DNA from: Leptolyngbya cf. ectocarpi LEGE 11479
GTDB lineage: Bacteria; Cyanobacteriota; Cyanobacteriia; Phormidesmidales; Phormidesmidaceae
Assembly (NCBI RefSeq): GCF_015207065.1
Contig: NZ_JADEXP010000003.1
Span: 1 to 64,000, forward strand
DNA: 64,000 bases
Reading direction: 5' to 3'
In this document: positions 8,224-18,708 of the stretch, in pieces
How the letters are laid out: each line of letters begins with the position of its first letter
How positions within the stretch are numbered: position 1 is the first letter of the stretch
Translations under genes and position numbers: made by a program
The notes under the pieces: generated by a model
What the model was told of the DNA's origin: nothing
The model's database searches: none
What the model saw: only the letters and a program-made list of their open reading frames with translations

Positions 8224-11200
8224 ATGGCTCAAGAGCGCAAATTTCAAGCAGACTTTGATCGCCTACCTCCCCAGAATATCGAGGCAGAGGAAGCTATTCT
8301 AGGCGGCATTTTGCTAGATCCAGAGGCCATTGGTCGGGTCACAGAAATCATCGTCCCTGAGGCGTTTTATATCGGTGGGCACCGCGAAATATATCGCGCT
8401 GCCGTAGAGCTGCAGGCCAAAGGCAAACCCACCGACCTGATGACCGTTGCTTCCTTACTCAAGGACAAAAACTTGCTCGAAAAAGCAGGTGGCCAGTCCC
8501 GTCTGGCGCAGCTATTTGACCGCACCATCAGCGCAGCCAACATCGACCAGTACGCCAAACTGGTGATGGAAAAATACACCCGCCGTCAGCTGATCCAAAT
8601 CGGTGGCGAAATCGCCCAGCTGGGCTACGAAACAGAAAGTCCCCTAGAAACAGTCTTAGATCAGTCCGAGCAAAAAGTCTTTGGCCTCACCCAGGAGCGA
8701 CCCCAGCAAGGGCTTACTGCCACTTCAGATATTCTCACCGAAACCTTTGACGATATTGAACAGCGCTCCATGGGTATGGTGCTGCCCGGTTTATCCTGTG
8801 GGTTTTATGATTTAGACGCCATGACCCAGGGTTTTCAGCGTTCTGACCTCATAATCGCCGCTGGGCGTCCGGCAATGGGAAAATGCTTGAGTGCCGATGC
8901 CAAAATTTTATTGGCTGATGGTTCTCTCAAAACTATTGAGGAAATTTACCAGCAGCGGCAGGGGCAATTATTAACTCTAAATAACCAGTGGCGTTTTGAA
9001 GTGACTCAACCCAGCGCCTTTGTAGATGACGGGATTAAACCTGTTTTTCAAGTCACAACACGACTGGGAAGGAAGATCAAAACAACCTATAGCCATCCCT
9101 ATCTAACTATGGATGGATGGCTACCTCTGAGTAGTTTAAGCGTTGGCGAGAAAATCGCTATTCCTAGAAAATTACAAGTTTTTGGTTCACAAGCTTTACC
9201 AGCTCATCAGGTTAAACTCTTGGGCTATTTAATCGGTGATGGAAGCCTGACAGGTAATGCTGCCACCTTCACCCATGAAAATCCGCTACTGCAAACTGAC
9301 TTCACAGCAGCAGCAAGCCAGTTTTCTTACAAAACCCTACGTCGGACAGGCAAAAATCCTGTAGCTGCGTGGCTTGATGGAATCGGATTGTGGGGATTAA
9401 CTGCTCACGATCAGCATATTCCCGATGCAGTGTTTACACTGCCCAAACAGCAACTTGCTTTATTTATAAATCGTCTCTTCTCTACAGATGGTTGGGCATC
9501 AGTCTTGAGCAGTGGTCAAGCACAGCTCGGCTATGCCACAATCAGCGAAACGCTAGCACGACAGCTACAGCATTTACTACTGCGGTTTGGTATCGTTGCA
9601 ACTTTGAAACAGCGTCGAGTGAAATACAAAAATACTCGGCGACCTGCTTGGCAGTTGGATATTACGGATGCGATCGCAATCCACACATTCATCACTGAAA
9701 TCGGCATCTTTGGTAAAGAACAGGCTGTTTGTAAAGTAGCGGATGCGATCTCAAACAAACGTTATCACAGCAATCGAGATCTAATTCCTAAGCCCGTCTG
9801 GGCAGAGCTTAAAGCCGCAAAAGGAGATGAAAGCTGGAAAAGTATAGCCGCCCGTGCAGGCTTTCCAAACGTTACGAATATCCATGTTGGTAAGCGAGCG
9901 CTGAGCCGCCCTCGTTTGGCAGCATTAGCAACCGCGCTGGAGCATGAATCCCTTCAACATTTGGCCACAAGCGATATTTACTGGGATGAAATTGTTGCTA
10001 TCGAGCCCATGGGGAGTCAACAGGTCTACGATCTAACTATTCCTGAAACACATAACTTTGTTGCTAATGATATTTGTGTTCATAACACTAGCTTCGTGCT
10101 CAATGTGGCTCGTAATATCGCTGGCGGACATAAACAGCCCATCGCCATCTTTAGTTTAGAAATGTCCAAGCAGCAGTTAGTGTATCGACTGCTATCGGCA
10201 GAGGCTCGAATAGAAAGCGGTCGGCTGCGTACAGGGCGCATTGGTCAGCATGAATGGGAACCGCTGGGCCACGCCATTAGCTCCCTTTCACAGATTCCTA
10301 TTTTTATCGACGATACGCCCAATATTTCAGTTACCGAGATGCGTTCTAAATGTCGTCGTCTGAAAGCTGAAAACGGCGGCGCACTGGGTTTAATCTTGAT
10401 CGATTACCTACAGCTCATGGAAGGCAGCAGCGATAACCGAGTACAAGAACTCTCAAAAATTACTCGTTCTTTGAAAGGTCTCGCTCGAGAATTAAATGTT
10501 CCAATTATCTCTCTCTCTCAGCTTAGCCGTGGCGTAGAGTCTCGCACCAATAAGCGCCCAATGATGAGCGACCTGAGAGAATCAGGATGCCTTAGTGGCG
10601 AAACTCTAATAGCTCTAGCTAATACCGGCAAACAAGTGCCTATTCGCGAACTGGTAGGGCAGTCTGATTTTTATGTGTGGGCTTTCAATGAGAATACTTG
10701 TAAGCTTGAGGCATCCAGGGTAAGTAATGCTTTCGCTACAGGAGTACAACCTGTATTCAAGCTCACAACACAGTTGGGACGGACGATTCGTGCCACGAGT
10801 AATCACAAGTTTCGCACATTTGATAGCTGGCAAAGATTAGATAACCTGAAAGTTGGTGAATGCATTGCCTTACCTCGCAAACTACGTAGCGACACAAAGC
10901 AGACCCTATCGGATAGTGAGCTTGGGTTATTAGGTCATCTAATTGGTGACGGTTGTACGCTACCACGTCATGTTATTCAATACACAACTCGAGAAGCCGA
11001 TTTGGCGCAAATAGTTGTTGACCTTGCGAAGGAAATATTCGGCACAGCGCTTCAACCTCGAATTAATAAAGAACGTCAATGGTACCAAGTTTACTTACCA
11101 GCTAGTCAACACCTAACTCATAGAGTACGTAATCCTATTGCGGAATGGCTGGATCGGCTAGGTATATTTGGTTTACGGTCCCATGAAAAACGGGTGCCCG

Positions 11201-12063
11201 AACTCGTATTTCAGCAACCTGAAGCTGCTGTGGCCACTTTTTTAAGACACTTGTGGAGTACAGATGGCTGTATCAAGTTAGTAGCAGGTCAAAGAGCGCG
11301 ACCTATTGCATATTACGCTAGCAGCAGTGAACAACTGGCACAAGATGTACAATCTCTTTTGCTGAGACTAGGCATTAATGCAAGACTCAAAAAAGTAAGT
11401 CAGGGTAAAAAAGGAAGAGTACAGAATCATGTTGTTATTACAGGAAAAATAGATCTAACTATATTTATCGAGCTGGTTGGAGCTATCGGTGAGTATAAGC
11501 TCCGCGATCTTGAGGAAATTAAGAGCTACCTCATCAACCGAAAAACAAACACTAATCGCGACATCATTCCCATGGCGGCATGGCAGTTGCATGTATTGCC
11601 AGCTATGACAAAAGCTAACTTAAGCCAGCGAGATATGCAAGCCCAGTTGAAGGTTCCCTACTGTGGAACAACCTTATTTAAACAAAACATGAGCCGAGCA
11701 CGAGCTCAGAGAGTAGCAGCTGTTGTAGACTCTCCTGGACTCTCCAAATTAGCAAATAGTGATCTCTATTGGGACAAGGTCGCGTCAATAGAACCAGACG
11801 GTACTGAAGAGGTATTTGATTTAACAGTTCCGGAGAATCATAACTTTATTGCCAATAACATCGTTGTCCATAACTCCATTGAACAAGACGCGGATCTGAT
11901 TATGATGCTATATCGCGAAGAATATTACGATCCTGATACACCCGATCGGGGTCTGGCAGAAGTGATTATCGCCAAGCACCGTAATGGTCCTACTGGTACT
12001 GTAAAACTGTTGTTTGAGCCACAGTACACACTGTTTAGAAATTTAGCAAACTCGAAGTCATAG
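8224..12063 (+). CDS. dnaB: Replicative DNA helicase DnaB with two inteins
   Basis: 1279-residue precursor. Removing inteins at residues 221-621 and 789-1217 leaves a 449-residue DnaB, the normal length, which unwinds DNA at the replication fork as a hexamer. The N-extein begins 'DRLPPQNIEAEEAILGGIL', the typical DnaB N-domain. Walker A is GRPAMGK / T, with the first intein splitting the P-loop between Lys and Thr. The middle extein carries 'GLILIDYLQLM' (Walker B) and 'PIISLSQLSRGVE'. The second intein splits 'DLRESG' and 'SIEQDAD'. The protein ends 'AKHRNGPTGTVKLLFEPQYTLFRNL'. Both inserts must be spliced out for function because each interrupts the ATPase core. An intrinsic terminator shared with era follows. 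Confidence 0.97.
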   Translation: MAQERKFQADFDRLPPQNIEAEEAILGGILLDPEAIGRVTEIIVPEAFYIGGHREIYRAAVELQAKGKPTDLMTVASLLKDKNLLEKAGGQSRLAQLFDRTISAANIDQYAKLVMEKYTRRQLIQIGGEIAQLGYETESPLETVLDQSEQKVFGLTQERPQQGLTATSDILTETFDDIEQRSMGMVLPGLSCGFYDLDAMTQGFQRSDLIIAAGRPAMGKCLSADAKILLADGSLKTIEEIYQQRQGQLLTLNNQWRFEVTQPSAFVDDGIKPVFQVTTRLGRKIKTTYSHPYLTMDGWLPLSSLSVGEKIAIPRKLQVFGSQALPAHQVKLLGYLIGDGSLTGNAATFTHENPLLQTDFTAAASQFSYKTLRRTGKNPVAAWLDGIGLWGLTAHDQHIPDAVFTLPKQQLALFINRLFSTDGWASVLSSGQAQLGYATISETLARQLQHLLLRFGIVATLKQRRVKYKNTRRPAWQLDITDAIAIHTFITEIGIFGKEQAVCKVADAISNKRYHSNRDLIPKPVWAELKAAKGDESWKSIAARAGFPNVTNIHVGKRALSRPRLAALATALEHESLQHLATSDIYWDEIVAIEPMGSQQVYDLTIPETHNFVANDICVHNTSFVLNVARNIAGGHKQPIAIFSLEMSKQQLVYRLLSAEARIESGRLRTGRIGQHEWEPLGHAISSLSQIPIFIDDTPNISVTEMRSKCRRLKAENGGALGLILIDYLQLMEGSSDNRVQELSKITRSLKGLARELNVPIISLSQLSRGVESRTNKRPMMSDLRESGCLSGETLIALANTGKQVPIRELVGQSDFYVWAFNENTCKLEASRVSNAFATGVQPVFKLTTQLGRTIRATSNHKFRTFDSWQRLDNLKVGECIALPRKLRSDTKQTLSDSELGLLGHLIGDGCTLPRHVIQYTTREADLAQIVVDLAKEIFGTALQPRINKERQWYQVYLPASQHLTHRVRNPIAEWLDRLGIFGLRSHEKRVPELVFQQPEAAVATFLRHLWSTDGCIKLVAGQRARPIAYYASSSEQLAQDVQSLLLRLGINARLKKVSQGKKGRVQNHVVITGKIDLTIFIELVGAIGEYKLRDLEEIKSYLINRKTNTNRDIIPMAAWQLHVLPAMTKANLSQRDMQAQLKVPYCGTTLFKQNMSRARAQRVAAVVDSPGLSKLANSDLYWDKVASIEPDGTEEVFDLTVPENHNFIANNIVVHNSIEQDADLIMMLYREEYYDPDTPDRGLAEVIIAKHRNGPTGTVKLLFEPQYTLFRNLANSKS
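8884..10086 (+). mobile_element. DnaB intein 1 (P-loop site), 401 residues with LAGLIDADG endonuclease
   Basis: Inserted after the Walker A lysine and before Thr622. It begins with Cys (CLSADAKILLADGS) and ends with the His-Asn pair in 'DICVHN'. Block B is 'TTYSHPYLTMDGW' and block F is 'QVYDLTIPETHNFVAND'. Two LAGLIDADG-type motifs, 'LLGYLIGDGSL' and 'FINRLFSTDGWA', show a homing endonuclease domain with the acidic residues kept. All splicing residues (Cys1, penultimate His, terminal Asn, Thr+1) are present, so splicing should be active. Confidence 0.95.
10588..11874 (+). mobile_element. DnaB intein 2 (RESG/SIEQD site), 429 residues with LAGLIDADG endonuclease
   Basis: It sits at the same site as the well-known Synechocystis PCC 6803 DnaB intein and resembles it at both ends: 'CLSGETLIALANTGKQV' at the N-terminus and 'EEVFDLTVPENHNFIAN' then 'VVHN' at the C-terminus, with Ser as the +1 residue. 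The endonuclease motifs are 'LLGHLIGDGCTL' and 'FLRHLWSTDGCI'. It is more diverged from intein 1 than a recent duplication would be, so the two are probably independent acquisitions. Confidence 0.96.
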
Positions 12064-12088
12064 CAGCCGTAGGCTGCAGCATAATATT

Positions 12089-12129
12089 CTTTAGATATCT
12101 CTCCTGTGCTCAGAGATATCTAAAGCTAT
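12089..12129. terminator. Bidirectional terminator between dnaB and era
   Basis: Exact 14-bp stem (ctttagatatctct with its complement at 12112-12125) around a 9-base loop, followed by ctatttt. It sits between convergent dnaB and era and could serve both. A smaller hairpin, gcagcc-gta-ggctgc, lies at 12063-12077. Confidence 0.75.
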
Positions 12130-12130
12130 T

Positions 12131-13063
12131 TTACTCTTCGATACGATATCCTAGCTCTGCCAGATGCGTTCTAGATTGTCGCCACCGTTCCTGTACCTTT
12201 ACAAAGACTTCCAGATAAACCTTACCCGCAATCAGTTTTTGCATTTGCTCACGGGCCGCTGTATTGATCGTCTTCATCATTGATCCTTTTTTACCAATGA
12301 GAATTCCCTTTTGAGATTTGCGTTCCACATAGACCGTGGCGAGAACATTGGTGATTTTAGGCGTCTCTTCCACAGCCTCAATGGCGACAGCTACTGAGTG
12401 GGGCACTTCCTCACGGGTGTGCAGTAATACCTGCTCACGAATCAGCTCGCCCATGATAAAACGCTCGGGCTGATCGGTCACTAAGTCCGGCGGATAGTAG
12501 TATGGACCGGCCTCTAGCCGCTCCATCAGGCTTGCCTTTAGAGACTCCAGACCCGTTTCAGCTACCGCCGAAAACTTACAGACAGGCCAGCCATTTTCAT
12601 CCGCCAGGGCCTGATAGCTGATATCAATCATCTGGGCCTTTGATTCTGACTGGAGATCGGCCTTGTTGATACCTAGTACAACAGGCACATCACTGCGCTT
12701 GAGTAAATCGGCAATGAACAGATCGCCTCGTCCCAGCTCACCCGTTCCATCGACAACAAACAACGTGACATCTACAGAATCGATGGCAATGCGGGCATTT
12801 TTTACTAGGACTTTCCCCAGTTCATGGTGCGGTTTATGAATGCCAGGGGTATCGACAAAAATCACCTGGGCCTCGGGTAAGGTCATCACTCCCCGCAGTC
12901 GGTTACGGGTAGTCTGAGCCACGGGTGAGGTAATGGCAATCTTTTGCCCCACCATTACATTCATTAATGTCGACTTCCCGACGTTGGGCCGTCCGACAAT
13001 ACCAACAAATCCGGACCGAAACCCTGGTGGCGGTGAAGGGGTTCCCCCCAGATCAATGGTCAT
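12131..13063 (-). CDS. era: GTPase Era
   Basis: 310-residue ribosome-assembly GTPase that binds 16S rRNA. The G1 motif is GRPNVGKS near the N-terminus, the G2 region is 'TTRNRLRGV', G3 is 'VDTPGIHKP', and G4 is 'INKADL'. The C-terminal KH domain includes 'VERKSQKGILIGKKGSMMKTI' and 'VKVQERWRQ'. Length is normal. The YjbQ gene lies 48 bp upstream on the same strand, so the two may be co-transcribed. Confidence 0.97.
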   Translation of the reverse strand: MTIDLGGTPSPPPGFRSGFVGIVGRPNVGKSTLMNVMVGQKIAITSPVAQTTRNRLRGVMTLPEAQVIFVDTPGIHKPHHELGKVLVKNARIAIDSVDVTLFVVDGTGELGRGDLFIADLLKRSDVPVVLGINKADLQSESKAQMIDISYQALADENGWPVCKFSAVAETGLESLKASLMERLEAGPYYYPPDLVTDQPERFIMGELIREQVLLHTREEVPHSVAVAIEAVEETPKITNVLATVYVERKSQKGILIGKKGSMMKTINTAAREQMQKLIAGKVYLEVFVKVQERWRQSRTHLAELGYRIEE

Positions 13064-13111
13064 CTCTGTCGTATACCTCTGTGTTTTATCTAGAAGCTTT
13101 ACAGTAAAGCT

Positions 13112-13549
13112 TTAAATGCCTGTAATGTGAACAACGACCTCACGACGGTAGCCACGGCGGCGGTGCTCCCATAGATAAATGCCCTGCCAGGTGCCCAGAG
13201 CCAATCGCCCATTCATAATCGGAATCTGCTCCGAGGTATGGGTCAAGGCTGTCCGTAAATGAGCCGGCATATCATCAGGGCCTTCATCACTGTGGCGATA
13301 GTGATTGCCCTCGGGGACCAACCGCGCTAAGAAGGTTTCCATATCCAACAGCACATTTGGATCAGCATTCTCCTGAATGACTAAGCTAGCTGAGGTATGG
13401 CGTAAAAACAGACAACATAGCCCCGTACTGACCCGTGATTCACGGACGACATCTTGCACCTTCATCGTGAATCGCTGTAGCGAATAGCCACGGGTCTGCA
13501 GGGTTAGCACCGTCTGATAGTGTACAGAGGCTGAGGCGGTAGAAGTCAT
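13112..13549 (-). CDS. YjbQ/UPF0047 family protein
   Basis: 145 residues. The family signature is present: 'LCCLFLRHTSASLVIQENADPNVLLDMETFLARLVP', 'YRHSDEGPDDMPAHLRTALTHTSEQIPI' and 'LALGTWQGIYLWEHR'. The conserved His, Asp and Glu residues probably bind a metal. A weak thiamine-phosphate synthase activity has been attributed to the E. coli member, but the true role is unsettled. It is upstream of era on the same strand with a 48-bp gap. Confidence 0.9.
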   Translation of the reverse strand: MTSTASASVHYQTVLTLQTRGYSLQRFTMKVQDVVRESRVSTGLCCLFLRHTSASLVIQENADPNVLLDMETFLARLVPEGNHYRHSDEGPDDMPAHLRTALTHTSEQIPIMNGRLALGTWQGIYLWEHRRRGYRREVVVHITGI

Positions 13550-13636
13550 GGAAATGCCCCCCGAAATAGAGATTCATGCTGCCTTTCAGCATAGAGCAGG
13601 AGTTTGCCAAGAGATACGTTTTTTGTTTTAAACAAC

Positions 13637-14731
13637 CTAAAGTTTTTCCCTATACTTCGCACTGAAGTAGGCACTAATGGCGCTGGCAATAGCGTCATTA
13701 CCATCATGGGTCAGTGAAGATCCCGGCGGAGCATTCAAAGGCTGCTCTAGAAACGACCAGTCACCGTCAAAAAATGTCTCGCTATCTAAAATCTGATGAT
13801 GGGCATGGCGCTGAATTCCCTCTAATAGCAGTGCAGCTTCGGCAAACCCCTGTCGGGGTAGGGTAACGATGCCACAATTTTGACGACAGGCTTCGGCAAA
13901 GGTGCTATAGCCTGGCTTAGAAACGACGCGATCGCACACCACCATCATGTCCACCGGGCGCAGCTGCCGATCTTGCACCTTTAGCAGGTTAGGCAAGTCG
14001 GGGGCTTGCCGATCAAAGGTCATAAACTGCCAATCAGGATAGTCCTGTAGGGCTTTCTGATAGGGAATTTGAGCTAAACCTAGGCCGCCAAACGTGAGTA
14101 GAACTGTGCGTTCGTCCGGTACGCTGAGGCCATAGCGCTCTCGCAGGGCCTCTGGAGTTAGTTTTGGTGTGCCGCCGGTCAGCCCCACATCGGTGATGTT
14201 GGGAAAGGCGGTCATGGGCTCATGAAATGGGAGACGGAAGATGCGATCGCAATCCCCAAAACAGTCCGCAATCCAATCTGCGATCGCCTCAAATCCACTA
14301 CCCCAGGGCCGGTATATATAGTCCCAGCCAAAATTACTCATCATCCAGCAGGGAATACCTATCGCCTTAGCCAGCTGAGTTACCAAAGGCGGAATATCCC
14401 CCAAAATCAGGTCCACGCCCGCCGTTTGAATAAACTCAATCTCCGGTGCCAGAATCTCAGCTTGATGGTCACGAATCCACTCTAGTTTCTCTAAGGTGGC
14501 AGCCTTATCCATCGTCAGGCTGTCGCTTTGGAGCACACCAATGTCAAAGCTCACGGGCCGATAGGTCACTCGCTCAGACGGCAAGTAGGACGCTAGCAAC
14601 CACTGGGGCGCAGTCGTAGCAACGATAATTTGTAAATCAGCACAGGATTGCAGCAGCGTGGCCGCCACCGATGCCGCCCGAGTAGCATGACCAAATCCAT
14701 GATTTGTAATTGCTAAATACAGCGTAGGCAT
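13637..14731 (-). CDS. MurG-like (GT-B fold) glycosyltransferase, substrate unknown
   Basis: 364 residues. The N-terminus, 'LYLAITNHGFGHATRAASVAATLL', is the glycine/histidine-rich loop typical of MurG and related UDP-sugar transferases. The C-terminal half has 'LLTFGGLGLAQIPYQ' and 'VVSKPGYSTFAEACRQNCGIVTLPR', which correspond to the nucleotide-sugar binding part of the GT-B fold. There is no signal peptide or membrane segment. It is not MurG itself, as it lacks neighbouring cell-wall genes and MurG's length and motif set. Such proteins are common in cyanobacteria without a defined acceptor. Confidence 0.8.
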   Translation of the reverse strand: MPTLYLAITNHGFGHATRAASVAATLLQSCADLQIIVATTAPQWLLASYLPSERVTYRPVSFDIGVLQSDSLTMDKAATLEKLEWIRDHQAEILAPEIEFIQTAGVDLILGDIPPLVTQLAKAIGIPCWMMSNFGWDYIYRPWGSGFEAIADWIADCFGDCDRIFRLPFHEPMTAFPNITDVGLTGGTPKLTPEALRERYGLSVPDERTVLLTFGGLGLAQIPYQKALQDYPDWQFMTFDRQAPDLPNLLKVQDRQLRPVDMMVVCDRVVSKPGYSTFAEACRQNCGIVTLPRQGFAEAALLLEGIQRHAHHQILDSETFFDGDWSFLEQPLNAPPGSSLTHDGNDAIASAISAYFSAKYREKL

Positions 14732-14905
14732 AATCCTAAAAATAAATAAAACAATACTGTATGTCCAAGATAGGAAGCCTACGACAGAAAAATGGTGAAG
14801 CAGCTAACGCCACCTCACCATCTCACTGATTATAGTTTTGAGCCTATCCCCTAGCACTTAACCCCAACAAGTTGAGTGTGTCAAAGGGGCGATGTTCTCA
14901 CACAG

Positions 14906-16798
14906 CTATAGAACGGGAACAAACTTCTCCTTTTCAGGAACCGTGGTGTACTCGGCGATAATCTGACGGAACTCTTCACCATCGAGAGTTTCTTTTTCGA
15001 TCAGAATATCAACCACCCGATCCACAGCTGCCCGGTTATCTTCAACCAAGCGCTTAGCATCGTCGTAGCACTTCTCAACGATGACACGCACCTGCTCGTC
15101 AATTCGCTGTGACACTGTTTCGGAATACTCCGAACGACCGCCCCAGCTGCCGCCTAGGAAGACCTCACCTTGGGGATTCTCTAAGGCCAGGGCACCCAGC
15201 TCAGAGGACATACCAAAGCGAGTCACCATCTGGCGGGCCATGGAGGTCACCTGCTGCAGGTCATTACCAGCACCTGTGGTCACCTCAGCATCACCAAAGA
15301 TGATGTCTTCAGCAGCACGACCGCCCAACGCACCGGTAATCCGAGCTAAGAGCTGGGAGCGAGAAATCAGCATCTGGTCTTCGCTGGGGGTAAACCAGGT
15401 GAGACCCTGTGCCTGTCCGCGAGGAATTAGCGTCACTTTTTGCACGGGGTCATGGGCTTTGACCAAAGTACCAATCAGAGCATGACCGACTTCGTGGTAG
15501 GCGATCAGGCGCTTGCTCTTACCGTCTACCAGAGGTGTGCCTTCCATACCGGCGATAACACGGTCTACCGCATCATCGATTTCCAGCATGGTGATGGCTT
15601 CTTTACGGCGACGGGCCGTTAGAATAGCGGCTTCATTGAGCAAGTTGGCCAGGTCAGCACCGGTAAAGCCAGGGGTGCGACGTGCGATCGCATCCAAGGA
15701 AATCTCATCTGCCAGCTTCTTATTACGGGCATGGACTTCTAGAACTTCCACACGGCCCTTAACATCAGGTGGATCCACCGAGACCTGACGGTCGAAACGA
15801 CCGGGACGCAGTAGTGCCGAGTCTAGAACATCCACCCGGTTGGTCGCCGCAATCACGATGATGCCGCTGTTGCCCTCAAAACCATCCATCTCGGTGAGCA
15901 TCTGGTTGAGGGTTTGCTCGCGCTCATCGTTACCACCGCCGATACCCGAACCACGGGAGCGACCCACAGCATCAATCTCATCAATAAAGATGATGCAGGG
16001 CGCATTTTCCTTAGCTTTCTTAAACAGGTCACGGACACGAGACGCACCGACACCGACAAACATCTCCACAAATTCAGAACCAGAGATGCTGAAGAAAGGA
16101 ACACCGGCTTCACCGGCAATGGCCTTAGCCAGCAATGTTTTACCGGTTCCAGGAGGGCCGACTAGCAGCACACCCTTGGGAATGCGGGCACCTACAGCGG
16201 TAAAGCGCTCAGGCTTTTTCAAAAAAGTAACGACTTCTTGTAGCTCTTCTTTAGCTTCATCGATACCAGCGACATCATCAAACATGATGCCTGTCTTGGC
16301 TTCCATCATGAAGCGAGCCTTGGACTTACCAAAGTTCATCGCTTGACCAGGACCACCGCCAACACCACCGTTGGAGCGTCGGAACAGGAAGAACAAACCA
16401 GCAATTAATAGAAACGGAAATAGCAGGTTGCCTAGAATACCGACCACAGCACCATCGTTGCGAGGTGGGTGGGAATCTAGACTAATATCCGAATCACGCA
16501 GACGCTCAACCAGCTCAGGGGCACTGCCGGGCAGATCCACACGCCAGCGCATGACTCGATTATCCAGCTGCGGATCAACCGCTTCAATAATGGCTGTGCG
16601 ACCGCCTTCATAGAGGTCAACCGCCGTCACTCGGCCAGAATCTAAATAGTCTAAAAACCGACCGTAGGTCATACGGGTACTCGCCGTATTCCGACTCATA
16701 TCTGCGGGGTCTCCGCCCATGGAACCTTGCCAGAAGAAAAACCCAATCAACAGGGCTGGCAGCGTCCAGAGCAGAATGACTCTCCAAGAAAGCTTCAT
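14906..16798 (-). CDS. ftsH: ATP-dependent zinc metalloprotease FtsH (thylakoid FtsH2-like)
   Basis: 630-residue membrane protease that extracts and degrades membrane proteins. The N-terminus '[25 protein letters not shown]' closely resembles Synechocystis FtsH2 (Slr0228), the D1-degrading subunit of photosystem II repair. That assignment is from memory of the family. Transmembrane segments are at about 7-24 and 119-140. Walker A GPPGTGKT is at 214-221, Walker B 'CIIFIDEID' near 268-276, the second region of homology near '[21 protein letters not shown]', and the zinc motif HEVGH at 435-439. ATG 16798 is the family's start. The longer frame from 16855 is untranslated leader. gltX lies upstream on the same strand. 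Confidence 0.96.
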   Translation of the reverse strand: MKLSWRVILLWTLPALLIGFFFWQGSMGGDPADMSRNTASTRMTYGRFLDYLDSGRVTAVDLYEGGRTAIIEAVDPQLDNRVMRWRVDLPGSAPELVERLRDSDISLDSHPPRNDGAVVGILGNLLFPFLLIAGLFFLFRRSNGGVGGGPGQAMNFGKSKARFMMEAKTGIMFDDVAGIDEAKEELQEVVTFLKKPERFTAVGARIPKGVLLVGPPGTGKTLLAKAIAGEAGVPFFSISGSEFVEMFVGVGASRVRDLFKKAKENAPCIIFIDEIDAVGRSRGSGIGGGNDEREQTLNQMLTEMDGFEGNSGIIVIAATNRVDVLDSALLRPGRFDRQVSVDPPDVKGRVEVLEVHARNKKLADEISLDAIARRTPGFTGADLANLLNEAAILTARRRKEAITMLEIDDAVDRVIAGMEGTPLVDGKSKRLIAYHEVGHALIGTLVKAHDPVQKVTLIPRGQAQGLTWFTPSEDQMLISRSQLLARITGALGGRAAEDIIFGDAEVTTGAGNDLQQVTSMARQMVTRFGMSSELGALALENPQGEVFLGGSWGGRSEYSETVSQRIDEQVRVIVEKCYDDAKRLVEDNRAAVDRVVDILIEKETLDGEEFRQIIAEYTTVPEKEKFVPVL

Positions 16799-16908
16799 AT
16801 CTCGGTGGCCTCGTTTTAAATGAACAGTGCTAACTGCCTCTGCCCCAAAGGGCAAAGCACGTTTTACATTTTATGGTAGCCATTGAAAACTTATGTACTA
16901 GGGCCAGC

Positions 16909-16930
16909 CGGGCAAACTTGGATTTGCCCG
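16909..16930. terminator. Hairpin between gltX and ftsH
   Basis: 8-bp stem cgggcaaa / tttgcccg with a 6-base loop. It lies downstream of the gltX stop on the minus strand and ahead of ftsH. There is no T-run on the minus strand, so it is a weak terminator candidate or an mRNA structure in the ftsH leader. Confidence 0.4.
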
Positions 16931-17042
16931 TAGGTCAATACAGTTTTATTGGCTACATTGTTTACTAAATGTAACGTAAATTCTCAGATAGGAACAATCC
17001 TTTACGAAATAACCTGTCAGCGAGTGATGAATAACGGGGAAA

Positions 17043-18491
17043 TTAGCGGGCGAGTGCGATCGCATTTTCCAGTCTGCCCTGGTCAAAGCCTCGCTGGTGC
17101 AAGATCAGCCAGGATTCAGCCAGATCCGGTCCCTGCATATCCGCCATCAGAGCGGCTCGCAGCGATCTCATAATCAGTCCTTTCTTTACACCAAGGGCCT
17201 TTGTCACCTGGGTAATGAGTGCCTTGACATCACCCACCTCGCTTAAACCGTCGTGGGCTTTTAGCGCATCTAGAACAGCCTGCATCGCATCGGCTACACC
17301 GTCCTTTTTGAGCTGCGCCACCGCCGCATCGGCAAAGTCCATCGTTGGCGAAAAGAAAAACCGGCTCAGATCCACACAGTCTGTCAGCCGTGTGAGGCTA
17401 GGACCAGCCAAAGCCGACAGCTTGAGCAGCCAATCTCGATCGGCCTCTACGTCAAACTCATATCCCGCCTCAGCCAGATAAGGGACCATCAACGGCAACA
17501 GGTCCTCTGGAGATTTTTCGTGTAGGTACTGACTATTAATCCAGTCCAGCTTATCCCAGTCAAATTTAGCCCCCGCCTTATTCACTCGGTCAAAGCTAAA
17601 CAGCTTAGCTGCGTCATCTAGGGTGAATATTTCTTGGGCCTCAGGAGCCGACCATCCCAGCAGGGTCATATAGTTGGCCAGCGCCTCTGGGGTAAACCCC
17701 ATGGCCTGAAAGTCTGAAATCGAGGTCACCCCATCCCGCTTAGACAGCTTGGCCCCTTTTTCATTCAAAATGAGCGGTGTGTGTGAAAACTCGGGCACAG
17801 GCATTCCCAGCGCCTCATAGAGCAGGATTTGCTTGGGAGTATTCCCCACATGGTCTTCGCCGCGAATCACATGGGTGATGCCCATATCCGCGTCGTCTAC
17901 CACTACCACAAAGTTATAGAGGGGCTGCCCAATTTCATTACTGGATGAGGCCCGAGCAATCACCATGTCTCCACCCAGGTCCCGGCCTTTCCAGGTCACC
18001 GGACCGCGCACCATGTCATTCCAGGTAATCTCGCGGCCATCGTCAATCTTGAAACGAATCACTGCCTGGCGTCCCTCGGCTTCATAGGCGGCAATTTGCT
18101 CAGGGGTGAGGTCGCGGTGCTGATTGTTATAGCGGGGAGCCTCGCTGCGGGCTTTCTGCTTTTCCCGCATGGCGTTTAGTTCTTCAGGGGTTTCATAGGC
18201 GCGATAGGCCAGTCCTTGGTCCAACAGCGCTTGAATCTTAGGCTGGTAGAGACCCATGCGCTGGGTTTGATAGACGGGCTCTTCGTCCCAGCTCAGGCCT
18301 AACCACTGGAGGCCATCCATAATGTTCTGGGTGTATTCGGGTTTCGACCGTTCTAGGTCCGTATCTTCCACCCGCAGCAAAAATGTGCCGCCCTGGGCAC
18401 GGGCAAATAACCAGTTAAATACAGCGGTTCTGGCGGTACCAATGTGGAGATTGCCAGTGGGACTCGGAGCAATCCGAACGCGAACAGACAT
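17043..18491 (-). CDS. gltX: Glutamyl-tRNA synthetase
   Basis: 482-residue class I aminoacyl-tRNA synthetase that charges tRNA-Glu for protein synthesis and for 5-aminolevulinate, the chlorophyll and haem precursor. The HIGH-type motif is in '[21 protein letters not shown]' and the KMSKS-type motif is '[10 protein letters not shown]'. The C-terminal anticodon-binding region ends '[20 protein letters not shown]'. As in most cyanobacteria it is probably the non-discriminating form that also charges tRNA-Gln, which is inference. ATG 18491 fits the family start [13 protein letters not shown]. Confidence 0.97.
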   Translation of the reverse strand: MSVRVRIAPSPTGNLHIGTARTAVFNWLFARAQGGTFLLRVEDTDLERSKPEYTQNIMDGLQWLGLSWDEEPVYQTQRMGLYQPKIQALLDQGLAYRAYETPEELNAMREKQKARSEAPRYNNQHRDLTPEQIAAYEAEGRQAVIRFKIDDGREITWNDMVRGPVTWKGRDLGGDMVIARASSSNEIGQPLYNFVVVVDDADMGITHVIRGEDHVGNTPKQILLYEALGMPVPEFSHTPLILNEKGAKLSKRDGVTSISDFQAMGFTPEALANYMTLLGWSAPEAQEIFTLDDAAKLFSFDRVNKAGAKFDWDKLDWINSQYLHEKSPEDLLPLMVPYLAEAGYEFDVEADRDWLLKLSALAGPSLTRLTDCVDLSRFFFSPTMDFADAAVAQLKKDGVADAMQAVLDALKAHDGLSEVGDVKALITQVTKALGVKKGLIMRSLRAALMADMQGPDLAESWLILHQRGFDQGRLENAIALAR

Positions 18492-18708
18492 GGTGATAGG
18501 GCCGAAAACGAAACAGCTAGGTTTATCAGCGTACTATATGGCCGCCGGGACGAGAGGTCGCCCAACGAGACCCGTCCCATCAAGTACGGGGTTTTCTACC
18601 CCATAGCCCCGGATACAAACGCCACACTGGATATGTGCCTAGGTTGGTTATTAGGTAATGCAATCTGGCCTCAGGCACCGTCAACGTCATCTCAGGGTTT
18701 AGATAACC

